DNA of 64,000 bases, taken from assembly GCF_037126465.1 (NCBI RefSeq), contig NC_088202.1:122030123-122094122 (forward strand), written 5' to 3'. The DNA is from Ornithodoros turicata. Its lineage: Eukaryota > Arthropoda > Arachnida > Ixodida > Argasidae. Shown piece by piece: positions 39,838 through 52,900 of the stretch. The notes beneath the pieces were generated by a model, which made no database searches, was not told the DNA's origin, and saw only the letters and a list, made by a program, of their open reading frames with translations. Position 1 is the stretch's first letter. Each line of letters begins with the position of its first letter. A program made the translations under genes and the position numbers.

Positions 39838-40141
39838 CTCCGCCCTCACTTAACGTTACAGAAAAACGTCGTACGCGATGTTGGCAAACCCTTATCGCGG
39901 TATGTTTCACCAGCTTTGTTTTGTTTTTCTTTTTCCTACCTTTCGTTCCTTCATGTGTTCGCAGTCGCTTGCCGTATCAGTCATCTCATCCTGCCGGACA
40001 CAGCTCTTGCCCTTCCCCGGTATGATAAGCGCTGATATATAGTGGTGATGCGCGAAGCTCTTTGCAAAGGAAAAAGAAAAACAAAAGAAAACAAATATCG
40101 TGAAACATTACGTTTTTCCGTGACGCAAAGTGAGGGCGGAG
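39838..40141. mobile_element. 304-bp inverted-repeat element, CTCCGCCCTCACTT ends
   Basis: CTCCGCCCTCACTT at 39838 and AAGTGAGGGCGGAG ending at 40141 are exact inverted ends. A second pair (TTTGTTTTTCTTTTTC against GAAAAAGAAAAACAAA) lies inside. TTG repeats precede it. Superfamily unknown. Confidence 0.75.
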
Positions 40142-41507
40142 ACATCGACGTCACCTTTTTTTGACGACGTCACCGACGTCACCATCGACGTCGCTCTTTT
40201 GCCTACCATGTGAGGTGCGCAGCAGACGGCAGAGCTGAAATAATTAGGCCTGTGGCGCGCGCTGCGATTACTTTCCTGCTTCGTCAGTGGTGCCAGCGCA
40301 TCATGTGCTCCCTAAGTCAATAATTAAAAAGTTGATTAAAACATCTCTGTTAATTAGTCCCCTAACTGAGAATAAATACGGCTTCCTAGTAGCAGCCCCG
40401 TCGAGTAATCCAATGGCGAAAGTAAAAGCGTCCTAAGGCAACTCCCCTTTTTATGAAAATTTATTGCAGCTGAAAAGAAACGCCCTGCATATATATATAG
40501 CAGGACGCCCAACAACAACAACAACAACAAGAATAAATGATGTAAAAGTGATGATGACATGAGATACCCAGGACGCCCAGCGTAGCCTCATCGTGCTAAA
40601 TTTGCCTCGATATATAAAACATGAAACCTCCAATTATCCGATTATCGCACGTAAACAACGAAATCCCCATACGCAGAATGTCCCACAGGACTGCAAATAC
40701 ATGTTGAGGTAAATGAGCTCGCTTGCATAGTTTTAATGTGCATATTCGCTTCTTCGAGGCATTCTTGTTCTTCTGAGGCTGTTAGCCTGAGTCTCTAGTG
40801 GGCTGATAACAACGTACATAGATATTTTTATATGAATTTTAATCACATTAGTTTGGAACCATTGCAAGAAACCGCACCCCTGAGAAGTGTGTGCAACCTT
40901 ACGGCTGTGCGACGATGCTGTAAGCGAGTGAATCGATACCGGTGGCCGAGGGTGTTTTCCCCCAGCAAATTTTATTGTAGCGGCGTTTATTGAGCCTTTT
41001 TGGGAGCAGAGTTGCCAAACGAAAGAAAAGATGACAAAGTCTCAGGCCGCCTCATGTTACGGGAAAGCAGGACTTCTCCGCATCGTTCTTGCTGTGCTCG
41101 ATGTCCTATATGAGCTGATCTCCCACTTGGTGGTTGTTACAAGGAAACACGTCGTGGTGTTTTTTCTATACGACTAGAAGAATTGGTGACAGACTCAAGT
41201 CACTTAAGTTACTGTATCTTAGATACATTTAGGAGTAACATGATATCCTATAACTGCTTTTAAAGGTCAGTATTTCGCATTCACTAACGTGCTTTTTGGA
41301 AGAAATTTGTACTCATTTCTTAAGTTACTAACAATAATAATTGGGGGTTTACGTCGCGAGATAACTGAGTCTTAAGTTACTCTTCACTTTTTCGGGGGGA
41401 GGGATGGGAAAGGGCGGAGAAGGAAGGTAGAGAAAAAAAATTACAGGAAGGTTAATGTTGCGTAACTCGAATTTCAGCGACAGCACCGTCGCCATTAGGC
41501 CGTCATT
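40142..41507. other. Unassigned region
   Basis: No gene. AAC trinucleotides at 40510-40530 and a short repeat CAGGACGCCCA at 40501 and 40570 are present. The phrase GGGGTTTACGTCGCGAGATAACTG (41347) recurs in altered form near 51967 and is probably a dispersed repeat. Confidence 0.5.
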
Positions 41508-41867
41508 CTAACCGTCCAGTTCTAGTCGAAGCAGTGCATGGCAAGTCAGCGGCGGCGCTGTGAGATCATTCTTGAACCACAAGCGAGCGCACACCGAGAA
41601 CTGTACCCGGCCAAATGGGTTCTGCCTGAATTGTCTACTGAAGCCCTCCGTGGCTCCTTCTTCTTTTGCTTGCCTCTGACACCACTTTGCCTCGGATTCG
41701 GCGGCAAGTACTACAGGGCCTTGCCACTGAGTCCGGCTTGCCTCTGCTTCGGCGACACGCACGTTGGGATCGTGACGTCGCACTCTTTTGTTTGCGGCCT
41801 CGGCTGCACGACGAGCTGGATCTTCGCGAGCTCTGCGCTTCCGTTCGCCTTTTCGTGCCCGCCGCAA
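41508..41867 (-). pseudogene. Helitron N-terminal region fragment, minus strand
   Basis: A basic, repetitive N-terminus (KRRAREDPARRAAEAANKRVRR) leads to FRQNPFGRV and CARLWFKNDL. This is the Arg-rich-then-FGHVCDVCDRLWF layout I associate with the start of Helitron/Helentron replicase proteins. The Cys pair is damaged (SVCARLW). Not intact. Confidence 0.5.
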
Positions 41868-42229
41868 AGCTTGTGCGTCAGCAAGCCCCGGTTTCTCCGT
41901 GGCGTCTGAAGCATAATCACTAAGGGTGTTTTTTACAGCGATCTGTATGAGTGAACTTGTTTGTCAAGGGCGGCATAGGTCCTGACTCCTTACTGGGCGC
42001 ACCATTCGTTGGCGCAGCACCAAATGGGAACGCACATGAAAAGACGCTGCGTCGTCGATAGAAGTTGCGTCCTTTCCAAAAAAAATGGTAGCCGTGCGGG
42101 GTACAAGTACAAGCGCCGTCAGTGTACCACACACTATGTGGTGGCCACGAAGAGTGCGTACGGCATCTGCAAATAAGGAGGGGAGGGCTCTGCACGCCGC
42201 TGTAGAACGCATACAGTATAGCACACTGA

Positions 42230-42555
42230 GTGGACAAGCAACCAGACGCGAATTGCCTGCACGACGAAAACATGACCCAGCAGTGAGGGGACGCAAAGCG
42301 GCAACGATAAGGTGAAGGCGAGAAGACCCGAAAGTTAGGGAACACGAGGCCGAGGCCAAGAGAAGTAAACTGTCCCAGATGTGGGCACCTGAAACGAGTG
42401 CGCGTCCGTCGGAGTTTGCACTGGCCGACGTGGATTTTGCAGAGAAGTTTTTGAAGAACGAGTTTGGACATGTTGGTGACGTTTGCGATACGCTGTGGTT
42501 TCTCACCGACGTGGCGCCCGTACGCGCGCAACACTGCCAAAACTGTTGGTGAGGG
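42230..42555 (+). pseudogene. Helitron N-terminal region fragment, plus strand
   Basis: Broken frame with ARRKHDPAVRGRKA and REDPKVREHEAEAKR-type repeats, then FAEKFLKNEFGHVGDVCDTLWFL (about 42438-42505), the same block as at 41508 but better preserved and on the other strand. The helicase and HUH domains do not follow. Confidence 0.55.
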
Positions 42556-42570
42556 AGTTCACAGCAGAAT

Positions 42571-44748
42571 ATGTGGAAAACTTTAACAAAAACAAAACTT
42601 GTCTACATGTGCGTCAGCAATACAACCGTGAGCCTCATCTCCCCCTTACTGCGCGTGCACGATATAGTTATCGCTGTTACTTCTTCGCACGTGGGCTGCG
42701 AAAGGGCCTGAATGTTTAACTCAAGCGGCATGACAGAGCCATGCTAACATTAAGTGCGTTAAGTAGGCGCCCCTCTTTTGGAGTACTCAAATCGGGAGTA
42801 TGGGACACCCGGAGCGGCCACTAAACAGCGAAAAGCAACTTTCGAGCTCTACACTGCTCGCTCGCTGGTGCCGCTTCCTGTTGTCTGCTCGTGCAGTGCA
42901 CACACGGAGGACACGTGGGCTTAGTTTGAACCTATAGTAAAGCTGGAAGAGACGACTGCGGTTGTGAAGACTTCTCCTTGTAGCAGCAAATTAAATGGAA
43001 AAGATAGGATTTTGTAACAGACGGCATATGAGCTGTTTTCTGTGAAGATGGCTGCCTGGCGTGAAGACGTCTGCATTAGAGCATTGCATTTTCCGCGAAT
43101 AGCCGCCGATAGCCATGTAGAAGTTGTCCACTTATAAAAACATCTGTCATTCCAACGGAAATACGTTCGCATTAAAACTTGAAAACCTTTCGGGAACTCC
43201 CTGTCACAACGCTACAAAATCCTTCAACGACACTTCAGAAACACTGCACAACTCTTCACACGACCCTACACAACCCTAACGTAAGACAGCATTTTCGCAG
43301 ACAAACGAGCCTTCCGAGATTACTCCGATTTAGCTTGGCGGCGCAGTTTCGCAGCGTTCTTTCGCCGCCGCTCCTTCGGACAGCTTTCATAACCCACGGC
43401 GCGCCCACACAGACACGTCTCAGCCTGTCTACCACCACAGCTGCACTGTGCCGACTGCCGAGTGCCGAGGCACAGGCGCCGTGGCCGCGTCGCACTCTCC
43501 ACGCCTCCTCTCCTTACCTCTCCACTCACTGCGCATGCGCGCCGAGCCGTGGCTACAGACAGACCACGCCGTGATTCTTGCCTAGAGAGGACTTTAATGC
43601 TAACGCATTAAAAAGCATGATGACAGTTATAAAAATATTACAGTATTGCCGAAATCGGAGCATTGGGTCCGTAAAGTCCGATTAAAGTCCGTAAAGCACG
43701 ATTGAAAGTTCGTATTTGCTTCCGAGCCCACACTTCGAGGGGTTGCCACACAACAGGAAGTACATCACGGAGAATCTCAAGCACCCAGGCACTTGTCGTC
43801 TGCTTCCATGCACCGGAATGACACGGAAGCGCGAAAAGTGGCTCTGATTCTCACATTCCCGGGTGCGCGAGTGGTGCTTGTGTCGCGTTAAGTGAGTGGT
43901 GTCTGGAACACTCGCGCTCCGGGGCGCCTTCTTGACGCACCCATTGTCCTCGTCCTCGTCGTCACAAGCGCAATGCTGACATTGTCCTCGTCATAATTTT
44001 TCGCGTTTTCTTCTGCGGACGACGCCAACGGCGCGATCTCGCAAAACTACGCAAAACGAGGCATTAACAGATGTCGCTGTAAAAAATTGCGCTGTCCCTG
44101 CTGATGCAACGAAGAAGAGCAATCGTTTTTTTTCATGTGCAGTTTTTTTGTCATTGCATAGATCGTGTGTCTTGTTGTTAGTGCGTATTGTCTGTATTTG
44201 CATATTGTATTATTGTTTTCATATGTATATTTTGTCTATTTGTAGTGCATTGTATTGTATTTGTGTGCGCCAACATTAGGGTCGTCACGACCGTTCTTGG
44301 CCACCAATAAAACATTATTATTATTATTATTATATTAAATATAATACAAACAAACAATACTAATACAAACAATATATTAAGTGTTAACCACTCCCCTCTG
44401 TATTGCTTAACTGCCCAGAAGGTAAATAAATAAATAAATGAGTTGGAAGGTCGCACAACCTTCCGCCTCCATATCTCTTTATGGGGCCCATAAATAAGAT
44501 TCCTGCGAAGGACCTGTGGGCTCCATGCGACTACTGAAACTTTTTTTTTCGTCACAGCGCGCAATATAGGACCTGTCCTGGTACCAGAGAAAGAGAGCTT
44601 GTACCAGAGACTGTTGCATACTATTTTTGGTATACTTTACAGAATCCGTACGTTTCAGCGTGTATTTTTTTTAGTTTTCTTATTTTATTTTTGCTGTGTA
44701 TTTCGACAGCCATTGATTTGATCCGAAGCATTCACATGAAACTTGTAA
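42571..44748. other. Unassigned region with simple repeats
   Basis: No gene recognised. A palindrome TTAATGCTAACGCATTAA is at about 43596. A stretch ending CCACCAATAAAACATT followed by (ATT)n at 44313-44334 looks like a LINE or SINE 3' end. An AAAT run lies at 44421-44438. Confidence 0.5.
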
Positions 44749-45512
44749 AGGGGCCCACACACTGCCGCGACAAAGCCAAGACACTCAAGAAAAATAAGTG
44801 TTTTTGTCGCGTCCGTCGCCATGTCACACTGCTCTTTACAAAGACACCGACAAACGACAGCACTGAACGACAGTGTCTTTCGTAGACGTCTTGTCTTATC
44901 TTCCTGTTTCGGTTTCCTGTCACAGCGAAAGACTCATAAAAGATGCACATGACCGGCATCGCCAACGCACGCCTCCTTCCTTCCGTTCCTTCTGCTTGCT
45001 CGCTTTCCGAAGTCACCATGTCGGATACGGAACTGGAGATGATGACTGCTCTCGCGCAATACTTTGCGTTCGATGATGACGACGACAAACAACCGCCGCG
45101 TAAGAGAAGAGTGTGGGTTAAGCCGTGGCTCTCGAGGCGAAATAATATCGGAGCTAGGCCCGCATGGATACATGGATACCAACACGTTCGAGGAGTTACT
45201 CTCGCTGGTCCGTCCTCATATATCAAAACAGGACATTAATTGCCAGAAATTCGTAAATTCCTATAGTGTTTGCCGGCAAAAATTTGGTCAGCCAGCAAAA
45301 CAGCAAAAACTCGTTTCGCAACATGTTTTGTTGACGTTTTTGTCGAGAAAGTATGTCACACTGCCACAACATGTGTCTTGCTATCATATGTTGGTGGCAC
45401 TGTCTCACCAATTCTAGTCGACAAAACGCGAAACACCGACAGCGTCCGCGGCGGCTGTCTTCGCGATGTCTTGTCCTAGTTCGGTGTTTTGCTTTGCAGT
45501 GTGACGTGTCCT
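44749..45512 (+). mobile_element. PIF/Harbinger-derived element, TAA duplication
   Basis: Ends AGGGGCCCACACACTGC and GCAGTGTGACGTGTCCT form imperfect inverted repeats. TAA is present on both sides (44746-44748, 45513-45515), the 3-base duplication of PIF/Harbinger transposons. It carries the first part of a transposase and lacks the catalytic part. Confidence 0.8.
45018..45300 (+). pseudogene. PIF/Harbinger transposase N-terminal fragment
   Basis: From ATG 45018: MSDTELEMMTALAQYF, then PRKRRVWVKPWLSRRN, and in another frame GYMDTNTFEELLSLVRPHI and SKQDIN. These are the N-terminal blocks of HARBI1-type nucleases. A segment of about 15 residues is missing between the two frames, and the DDE domain is absent. 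Confidence 0.8.
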
Positions 45513-45537
45513 TAAGAATGACAACAGGCATAAATAG

Positions 45538-45672
45538 AATATAGTAATAAATGTTCAATAAGACGCTTGTAGAGCATATGTAATAAAAGTTCTATAAGAC
45601 GCAAGCAGAGGATATGTAATACAACCTCAATAAGATGCTTGTAGAGTTTTTGTAACAAAACTTCAATAAGAA
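45538..45672 (+). repeat. About 41-bp tandem repeat, four units
   Basis: Units contain GTAATAAAAGTTCAATAAGACGCTTGTAGAG with substitutions. It lies just after the Harbinger element. Confidence 0.85.
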
Positions 45673-47377
45673 GATTTACAGACACGCATAGACAAAGGCA
45701 ACCAACATGGGAAGTCCGAGAACGACCGTTTGTTCATGTTGGTAGGCCCACGTTATGATGAGGCATGACGTCGCTCTCCCGCCTTGGCAGCCTTGCTTGC
45801 AAGATGGAATATAACGTAGCACTCCAATGCCCGCGGCTGCCTCGTGATAACCTCACCTAACAGATCGCCTGGTGCTATGCTTTACTACGCACTCCTAGCC
45901 CAACCTAACCGCCAGCGGGCTGTATACGGGAAAAGGGGAGAGTTAGCCGCGCATACTTTGCTCTCCGTGCACCCCGAAATGCCCATATCGATGTCAACAT
46001 TTGGGCTCGGCACTGCCACCAGTCGGCACAGTTGCGTCGCTGTGGGAGCCATCGGTGCAGTAACCAAAACCAAATCTCATGTGGATGCCTACGAGCTTAT
46101 GTGAACTCGTAAACGCGAGCGTCTTTGAGGTTCACGCCTAACGAAGAGCATTTTCGTTTAATTGGATGATTTTTCGCCTCTCTGAGGACAAATATGGCTC
46201 GTTTCTGCACCGGTGTCACCCCTAGCGATAGAGTGACGCGGCTGTGCCGAGACCGCCGTGGCCCATTGGAAATGCAAGGAGAGCAAAGTTTGCGTGACAA
46301 AGTTTTTTTGCTACACAGTTTACACAGTTTGTTTAGTTACAGTTTTTTGTTACCACGATTTTTTAGTTGATTTTCATCGCATAAATGTGTCGGCCGTGCG
46401 TCACACGGAATTTCGTTCCGTAAGCAGGGAACGCGGTACGTGCGTGAATATGGGACTACTTTATCTGCATATACCCTGTACTTCTTTTGAATAACTTGTA
46501 CAAGCCTGCCTGGTGACTGGTGCTGGGTAACAACTCTTCGTCTTGTGACTGTGGCTTTTGCTGCATGCTTTGGTCCCGCAATTATAATTGTGACGAACAC
46601 GGTGACACGAGAAGTACGTAGTGCATAAAAGTTGATTTCAGAGAAATTCTTGCATTCTCAATAGGGAAAAATAATTAAGGCCAAGCAAAGGTAAGATAGC
46701 AGTCGAGATGTTTGCAAGCCGACAGTGCACATTAATCGCGGTGATGTGCGAGTTAGAAGCTGAAAAAAAAAAAGGGAGAGAGAGAGAGAGAGTATGATTA
46801 ATATGAAGCAAGCCATCGTGTCAAGTGTACGCACCGAAGAAGTCTCTGGTGGTCCCTGGTATAAAGTTAGCTCGTTTTTTTTTTTTTTGGCGTATATAAA
46901 GGCGCCTGGTAAAATTGAAACTTCACCCGCACTCTGCAAGGCCTCCTCTCCGCAAATCCACGAAACCATTCCCCCTATTTGAAAGCCCTGGGTGGGATTC
47001 TCCGAAAAGACCAAATGAATTCAAATTGGTACCAGAACCTCTCCTAGCGGGGTAAATGCTCATCGTCGCATGTCTTCATTTTAATTACCAGCGCAATACG
47101 TTCCCTGTCGAGGTTGAAAGAAACGAATCTTCTGAAAGCCCACACATCTCCTTTAGCACCATATTACAGACATGGAAGAGCTGTAAGCCCCTAATTCTCT
47201 TTCGGAAGAAAAAGACCCCAGGCACTAAAATTAACGCTTGGAGCCGGGACAAGGGAGTACTTCTTCGACCAGAGAGGCACCACTTTGAATTATTTCTCTT
47301 TCGTATCTCTAATGAAGCAACGGAACATCTCGCTAAAATGGGAAAGGAACGCAACGAACACCGTTTTGAAGGATTCT
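45673..47377. other. Unassigned region
   Basis: No gene recognised. (GA)n lies at about 46773-46792. Open frames of 60-120 codons have no motif. Confidence 0.5.
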
Positions 47378-47719
47378 TTATACAGACCACAACACATATA
47401 TCATGCAGAGGAAGTTTAATAGGACCGTAGATAAAGTTTCTTTTATAAGTGAAAACAAGCGGGGATCAAAAGAACGAGACGCATCCAGGACTCCCAGCTC
47501 TGTCTCAGGCTTCCCTATCTTACTCTATAGCCTATTGTATACGACATTTTTTCATGAGAAATTGAAGCAATTTTATACAGACCACAGCACATGTCATGCA
47601 GAGGAAGTTTAATAGGATCGTAGATAAAGTTTCCTTTATAAGTGAAAACAAGCGAGGATCAAAAGAACGAGATGCCTCCAGGACTCCCAGCTCTGTTTCG
47701 GGTTTCCCTATCTTACCTT
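47378..47719 (+). repeat. Tandem duplication, about 150 bp, period about 190 bp
   Basis: ACAGACCACAACACAT ... CCCAGCTCTGTCTCAGG (47378-47530) recurs at 47570-47719 with few changes. It is non-coding. Confidence 0.85.
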
Positions 47720-48949
47720 ACACTCTAGACCAAATATCACATATGTAACGGTTAAGTACCACTTGGCGAAGAGGTACATTAAAAAAATGTACCTCTTAAA
47801 TTTAAGAGATACATACGCCCTCACACGAGGTACATGCAACGCATAGCGCACAATGATTTAGGCCTACTCGTCGGGGTGGTTCGTCTCCTCTACTCTATAT
47901 GAAGAGCTCCAAGAAGCCACGCTGCACTATATACATGTCACAAATACCTTTATTCGAATATCACAGATGCCTTTTAAGAGCATTTGTCCATCGTGAGCGT
48001 GCACTGTCATGATGCACGTCGAACACACGGGGCACAACGTATGGATCGATGAACGCTGACCACTGCATTTCTCATTCACCATTGCGGCTGCTCGGTGGTC
48101 ACCCTTCTTTATGTTTTTCACATATTTGCATTCATATTCTTCCCCAACTTATGTTTCTACCGCAGAACCACAAGCACAGAAAATGATTGACTCAGTCATC
48201 GCCGGGATGTAACCAAGAGAAAATACAATGTAAAAAAATCCAACAACCGAAAATGCTTGCCTGAGAAGCATGCTTACTTGCTTATGTAATCCAGGTATAA
48301 AGTGCAATCTAGGCTTCTCTAATTCACGCATCAACGTTCATGCATCAAGCGCAGAGTTCGTTGTCTCCATCCCTCAGTCGTTGTGTCCAGCCTGCCGGTG
48401 ATCAGGACAACTAGAAATCAGAGCGAAGATGAACAAAAATGCATCGTGCAGACGAATATTTACTTCACAGATATGATACGCACCTCAAACGGCACCAATC
48501 TTGGAAGCGACAAGCGAGTTTCTTCAAAGACCGAGCAGGCTCGTCTTCGCTCCCCGACGTTTCAAAACAAACTGATTTGCCAGCAGTCGGAAGAAACCCA
48601 TTCTTAAAAGGTACTTAGCCGGTACGGGTGGGTGTCGGAGCCCTTGTCCCCTTTGAATTTCTCGGTGGTCGAGAACTGTACCTGCTGGTGGAGGACTGTA
48701 CCTTATGTGTACCGCTTGGTCCAGGTTCGGGCCTTCTTTCGTACGGTACATATCGGGTGCCGGATTTAGAGTGTATAGCCCTATTCTATATGTTCTATAT
48801 GACATCTTTTTTGTGAGAATGGAAGCAAGACGAGACGAGTTTCGCATCGTCCCAAACACCTGTTTTCCAAGTGAAAGTGTCGATGTTCACTCCATCAGGT
48901 GCTTGAAAGAAACACTCGATCCGCCTTCCACTTCGAAATAAGTCATGTC
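47720..48949. other. Unassigned region
   Basis: A short palindrome AAGAGGTACATT / AATGTACCTCTT lies at about 47773-47799. No gene recognised. Confidence 0.5.
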
Positions 48950-49059
48950 TCGTTTATCCGGAGTTCAGATATCCGGAAAACTCTTTATCGGGGCTACAAT
49001 ACCGGGAACGAATCTGCTGCCATTGGAATTTGTCTCTGTTATCCGGAATTCGTTATCTA

Positions 49060-49952
49060 CGAGGGGTGTTCCGGGACTTTTCATTTTTCGCAAAAGTAAA
49101 ATGAACTTACAGGCGAGAAATTAGTTTTATTTTTCAACGTAATCTCCAGTTGCACTAATGCATTTGTCCCAGCGTTTCACGAGGGCTTGGATGACAGCAG
49201 CGTAGAAATCCTTACCGGCGCGTAACAGCCGTGATCGGACCGCATTCTTGACCTCGTCTTCGCAGCTGAAGTTGCGGCCCCCAAGGAACGCCTTCAGTGG
49301 CCCGAAGACATTGAAATCGCTGGGGACAAGGTCTGGACTGTAAGGGGGATGTGGCAGCAACCCCCAGCCAAGTTCCTGTAAGGTGCGTGTCGTGAGATGC
49401 GCGGCATGCGGGCGTGCATTGTCCTGTAGGAGGAGGACTCCTTTGGTGATGAGGCCCGGCCGCTTTTGCTTCAGCGCCTTATGTCTCAGAAAGCCGTGGC
49501 CATGACCTTACCCGCAGACGGGGTGCTTCGGAACTTCTTGGGAGCTGGCGAGCCCGGATGCTTCTCAGGAACTCTGACACTGGGCTCTGAGCTGCCCCGG
49601 TCGGGATCGTGCTGCACTGATGTACGGCCGTCTCGGCACCGTCTGCACCACTCAAACGCTTTGCTACGGCAAGTGTATCGTGGCCATACTGAGGCTGAAG
49701 TCTTCTCTGAATTTCAGATGACTTTACGCCTTCATTTATGAGAAAGTTCATGACAATTCGCTGTTCGATGTGCGCGCTCACCTCGTTGTCGGCCATCTTG
49801 TCCAGCACGTGCCTTCTGTTTTGCACAACCTTTGGAGCGCCACGTGGTGAACGCGGAGGCCTGTCGCGTGTGAAAATGACGAAAAAGGAGTAGCGCGAGC
49901 CATTTGTACACTCAGGAGACAGAAAGTCCCGGTTTGACTTGAACACCCCTCG
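49060..49952 (-). mobile_element. Mariner-family transposon, internally deleted
   Basis: Inverted ends CGAGGGGTGTTCCGGGACTTT (49060) and the AAAGTCCCGGTTTGACTTGAACACCCCTCG-type right end, with TA on each side. At 893 bases it is shorter than the usual mariner of about 1.3 kb. Confidence 0.9.
49127..49796 (-). pseudogene. Mariner transposase, deleted in the middle
   Basis: A start at 49796 (MADNEVSAHIEQ) gives the HTH region IEQRIVMNFLINEGVKSSEI and QRRLQPQYGHDTLAV. A frameshifted middle part lacks the first catalytic Asp. The C-terminal half is well preserved: GVLLLQDNARPHAAHL (second Asp), then LPHPPYSPDLVPSDFN (third Asp, 34 residues later), so it is D34D mariner type. It ends DKCISATGDYVEK. 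Confidence 0.9.
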
Positions 49953-52900
49953 TATATCCTGACAGTAAGTACGAGAACCAATCTTCCAGAACCAAGGTCA
50001 TTCTGATTCGCTTATCTGGAGAAGTGTCAACGTCCTCTATCCCTGGCATATGCTGCTTCGCATTGTTCCGGAAAAGGGTCACATCTCACCCGGGGCATTT
50101 TGTACTGTTTGACTCCCCTTTCTTTAGAGGTCACTCCGGGAGGGCCTTGATATTCCCGATTGTATTGCTGACTGTAGGGTGGGACAAGCAAAAGGTTGCC
50201 CACATCATATTTCATCCCCGATTGTGAAATCCCCGACCTCGAAATTAACATTCTCGAAACAAGGAAAACCAAGGAGAGTGCTCGATTACTTCATAAAATG
50301 ATATGCCGTGTTCGAAAACACGACATTACTATTTAGGAGAGAGGTTGAGACTAGGGTTGAGACTTCGCGTTGTGTCTGTCCCTTCGTGTTCCCATGTCTC
50401 GGGGTTTTACATTATGTATCACTATTTAGCCGCCTAAATTCGCTGGTTTTCGATGCCTGTCCAAGTCGTTTTAGCGAACGAAAGCCACAGTGTTGCAGCC
50501 GTTATGCTTAGCAGGGCGGACACGATGGAGCAGCATGTTGGTTAGTTTATTATTAGGTTAGTCCAAGTTTCCAAGTAGTCCAAGTTAGGCGTTCGTATTA
50601 GTCTACGTTCGCCGTTGGCAGTTTTCCGCGCGCGACTGTGGATTTTATAGTCAGATAACGTTTATTTACAGTAGTCTATTTTGCAACGGGGATTTCGATC
50701 ACTTTATTCTGAGGTACACCCGTCATTCCCTTTTGGCGTGCGCGGGCACGCGGTAGTTGTTAGACGATAAGCGGAAGAGGTGCCCTGTATCCACCGGGCG
50801 CAAGAAATCCACATGCGAATGTCCATGTCCAGGCCCTCCGAAAGTATCGCCTGTTTTTTGGGCTATGCCAATGACATTTGCAAAAAGACAAACAACCATC
50901 TTTCTGAGTCATTTCTATTTCTTGAACGGCAGGGTCACGCAGCGGGTGCTGTGGCTGTGATCAAAATCCTGTCAGACGCGTGCCTACTAATTTCACTCAG
51001 CTCATTTCGTATGAATTCTTAAAAAAATGACGATCTCTTCCTTGTTTCCTTTTCTGGAGCTATAAATAGGACTCCCAAATTTTTCAGGTTTCCCCGGAAA
51101 TTACTTGGTTCGGCTATCCGGAAATTCGTTATCCCGACGAAAAGAGACGACTCCCGAGGTGTTCAGATAATCGAGAAATGAATGTGTATGCGTGGCGGTG
51201 CATGAAGAATGTGACAAAAGCTGTTCCGATGGAAGAAACCTCCAGGGATTTAACAACCGAAAAAAGAAAGAAAAAAGAAAAAGCCTCTGTCAAAGTAATC
51301 TTATAATGATGGCTTGATTGGACAAATCACTGGGATAATTAAGGTGGGCATAAGCGAGTAGGGAGCAGTATGCACATCTGTGCATAATCTGTTCAGTAAT
51401 ATCATAATGTTCATAATCATAACCTGTTCAGTAATCCGTAATATGACTTATCCGAAATTTTTTTAGATTAGCCCATGCTTACTTTATTTACAATTAGTCA
51501 CCATTACCCTGAAGTAGTCTCCTTGCGACAATACAGCGACTCTAATGCCACTGCTGTGTGTCACCCTGCTATGTGTACCCTCCGAGAATCGGTCATTACT
51601 GGTCCCGTGCTGAATGGAAAAGCTCCCCCCCCCCCCATTAGATTCAGTTTTAATTATTAAAAGAAAAGAGAGAGAGAGAGAGGGCCATGGAGGCGTTTTT
51701 GCGTTAGGCTCCGGAATTTTCGAAACAACTTTTCCTACATTCCGTATCCTCGTACTCTGCCGAATCTAAAGCAAAACTGTTTTAATGCGTTTTCCCGGCA
51801 TATGTCGACACAGAACCCAGCGTATAATATTATTCCCCTCTACTGTACTCGTATGGTAGAGATAATTTGAATATTCCAGGTACAAAAAAATATATATAAA
51901 AATCAACGTCGGTTACGACTCCTGTAACGCGAATTCCAGCGTCACCTGTATAATAATAATTCGGTGCATTACGTCACGAGACAACTGCGACGTTAGCTGT
52001 GTGTGGTTGAGCGAGGATGCATTAAAGTTTGTGCACAAGTGTTTACTTTAGTTTGATGACCAGAGGTCGGCACTTGCGACTCATCTTTAGCTCAGCTCCC
52101 TGTTTGCTCAATCACTTCTAGCTCTGTTCACCGTTTGCTCACTCATGCTCTACTCATTCGTCACATTGAGCATGAGTGAGCATGAACGAGCGTGCTCATG
52201 AGTGTGAATTTTGTCAGGTATGCCAAGTTACACACGTTACACCCCTGGGCGTACCGAGCGAGGGGCAAGGGGGAGGGGAACTCCAAGAACCTGGAAATCC
52301 AAGGTCGCTCGTGAAAAGTGCGTTCTTTAGTCATAGGACGTAATGATTATTCTCAGATGTCATCATAGGAACCTCTGAACACCCACACAGTGCGCAACGT
52401 CCGCCTCCAGAAAAATATGTGGTGGAGGGGTGGGGGTTTGCACTCTTAGCCACCGTCCCTGGAAGCGCTTTGCCCCCCCGCCCCTCCCTGAAAAAAATCC
52501 TAGGAACGCCCATGACCGAAACTGCTTTCACGTGCCGCCGCGTGACGATTGAAGCGCGCCAAGCTTAAAATTAACGGTAAGGCTTGCTATGTGCGATGCT
52601 CAACTTTCGTTGTTCCGTAACGAGGGATAAGTGCACAGCAGCTGAACGGGTTGTCCTCCCGCAGCTCTGTAGCAGCAGTTCCATTACCGGAAACAGTAAC
52701 GGTAACGAAATTGAAAGGCTGGTATCAGAAACGGATAACGGTAACAAAAATACGTCCGTTACCCTTCCCTGGTGGTGCACTCCTTTTTACATATCCTGTC
52801 CGCGCGCAGAAGCCGCCGGGTTACTGATATTTCTATCAGCATGCATGTCGGCATCTATATCGGTGTAATGTCGATATTCATATCAATGTTTTTATCGATA

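Larger units (their letters stand above)
48950..51185. mobile_element. Possible pogo/Tigger-like relic with TATCCGGA ends
   Basis: The left edge has TCTCGTTTATCCGGAGTTCAG and ATATCCGGA. The right edge has GGCTATCCGGAAATTCG, GGTGTTCAGATAATCGAG and AAATG, roughly inverted. No transposase was recognised. The mariner at 49060 lies inside. Tentative. Confidence 0.3.

Noticed and set aside
41920..42540. 206-codon minus-strand frame
   Set aside because: It is antisense to the better-supported Helitron N-terminal fragment and has no motif.
49466..49741. Plus-strand 91-codon frame in the mariner
   Set aside because: Antisense shadow of the transposase.
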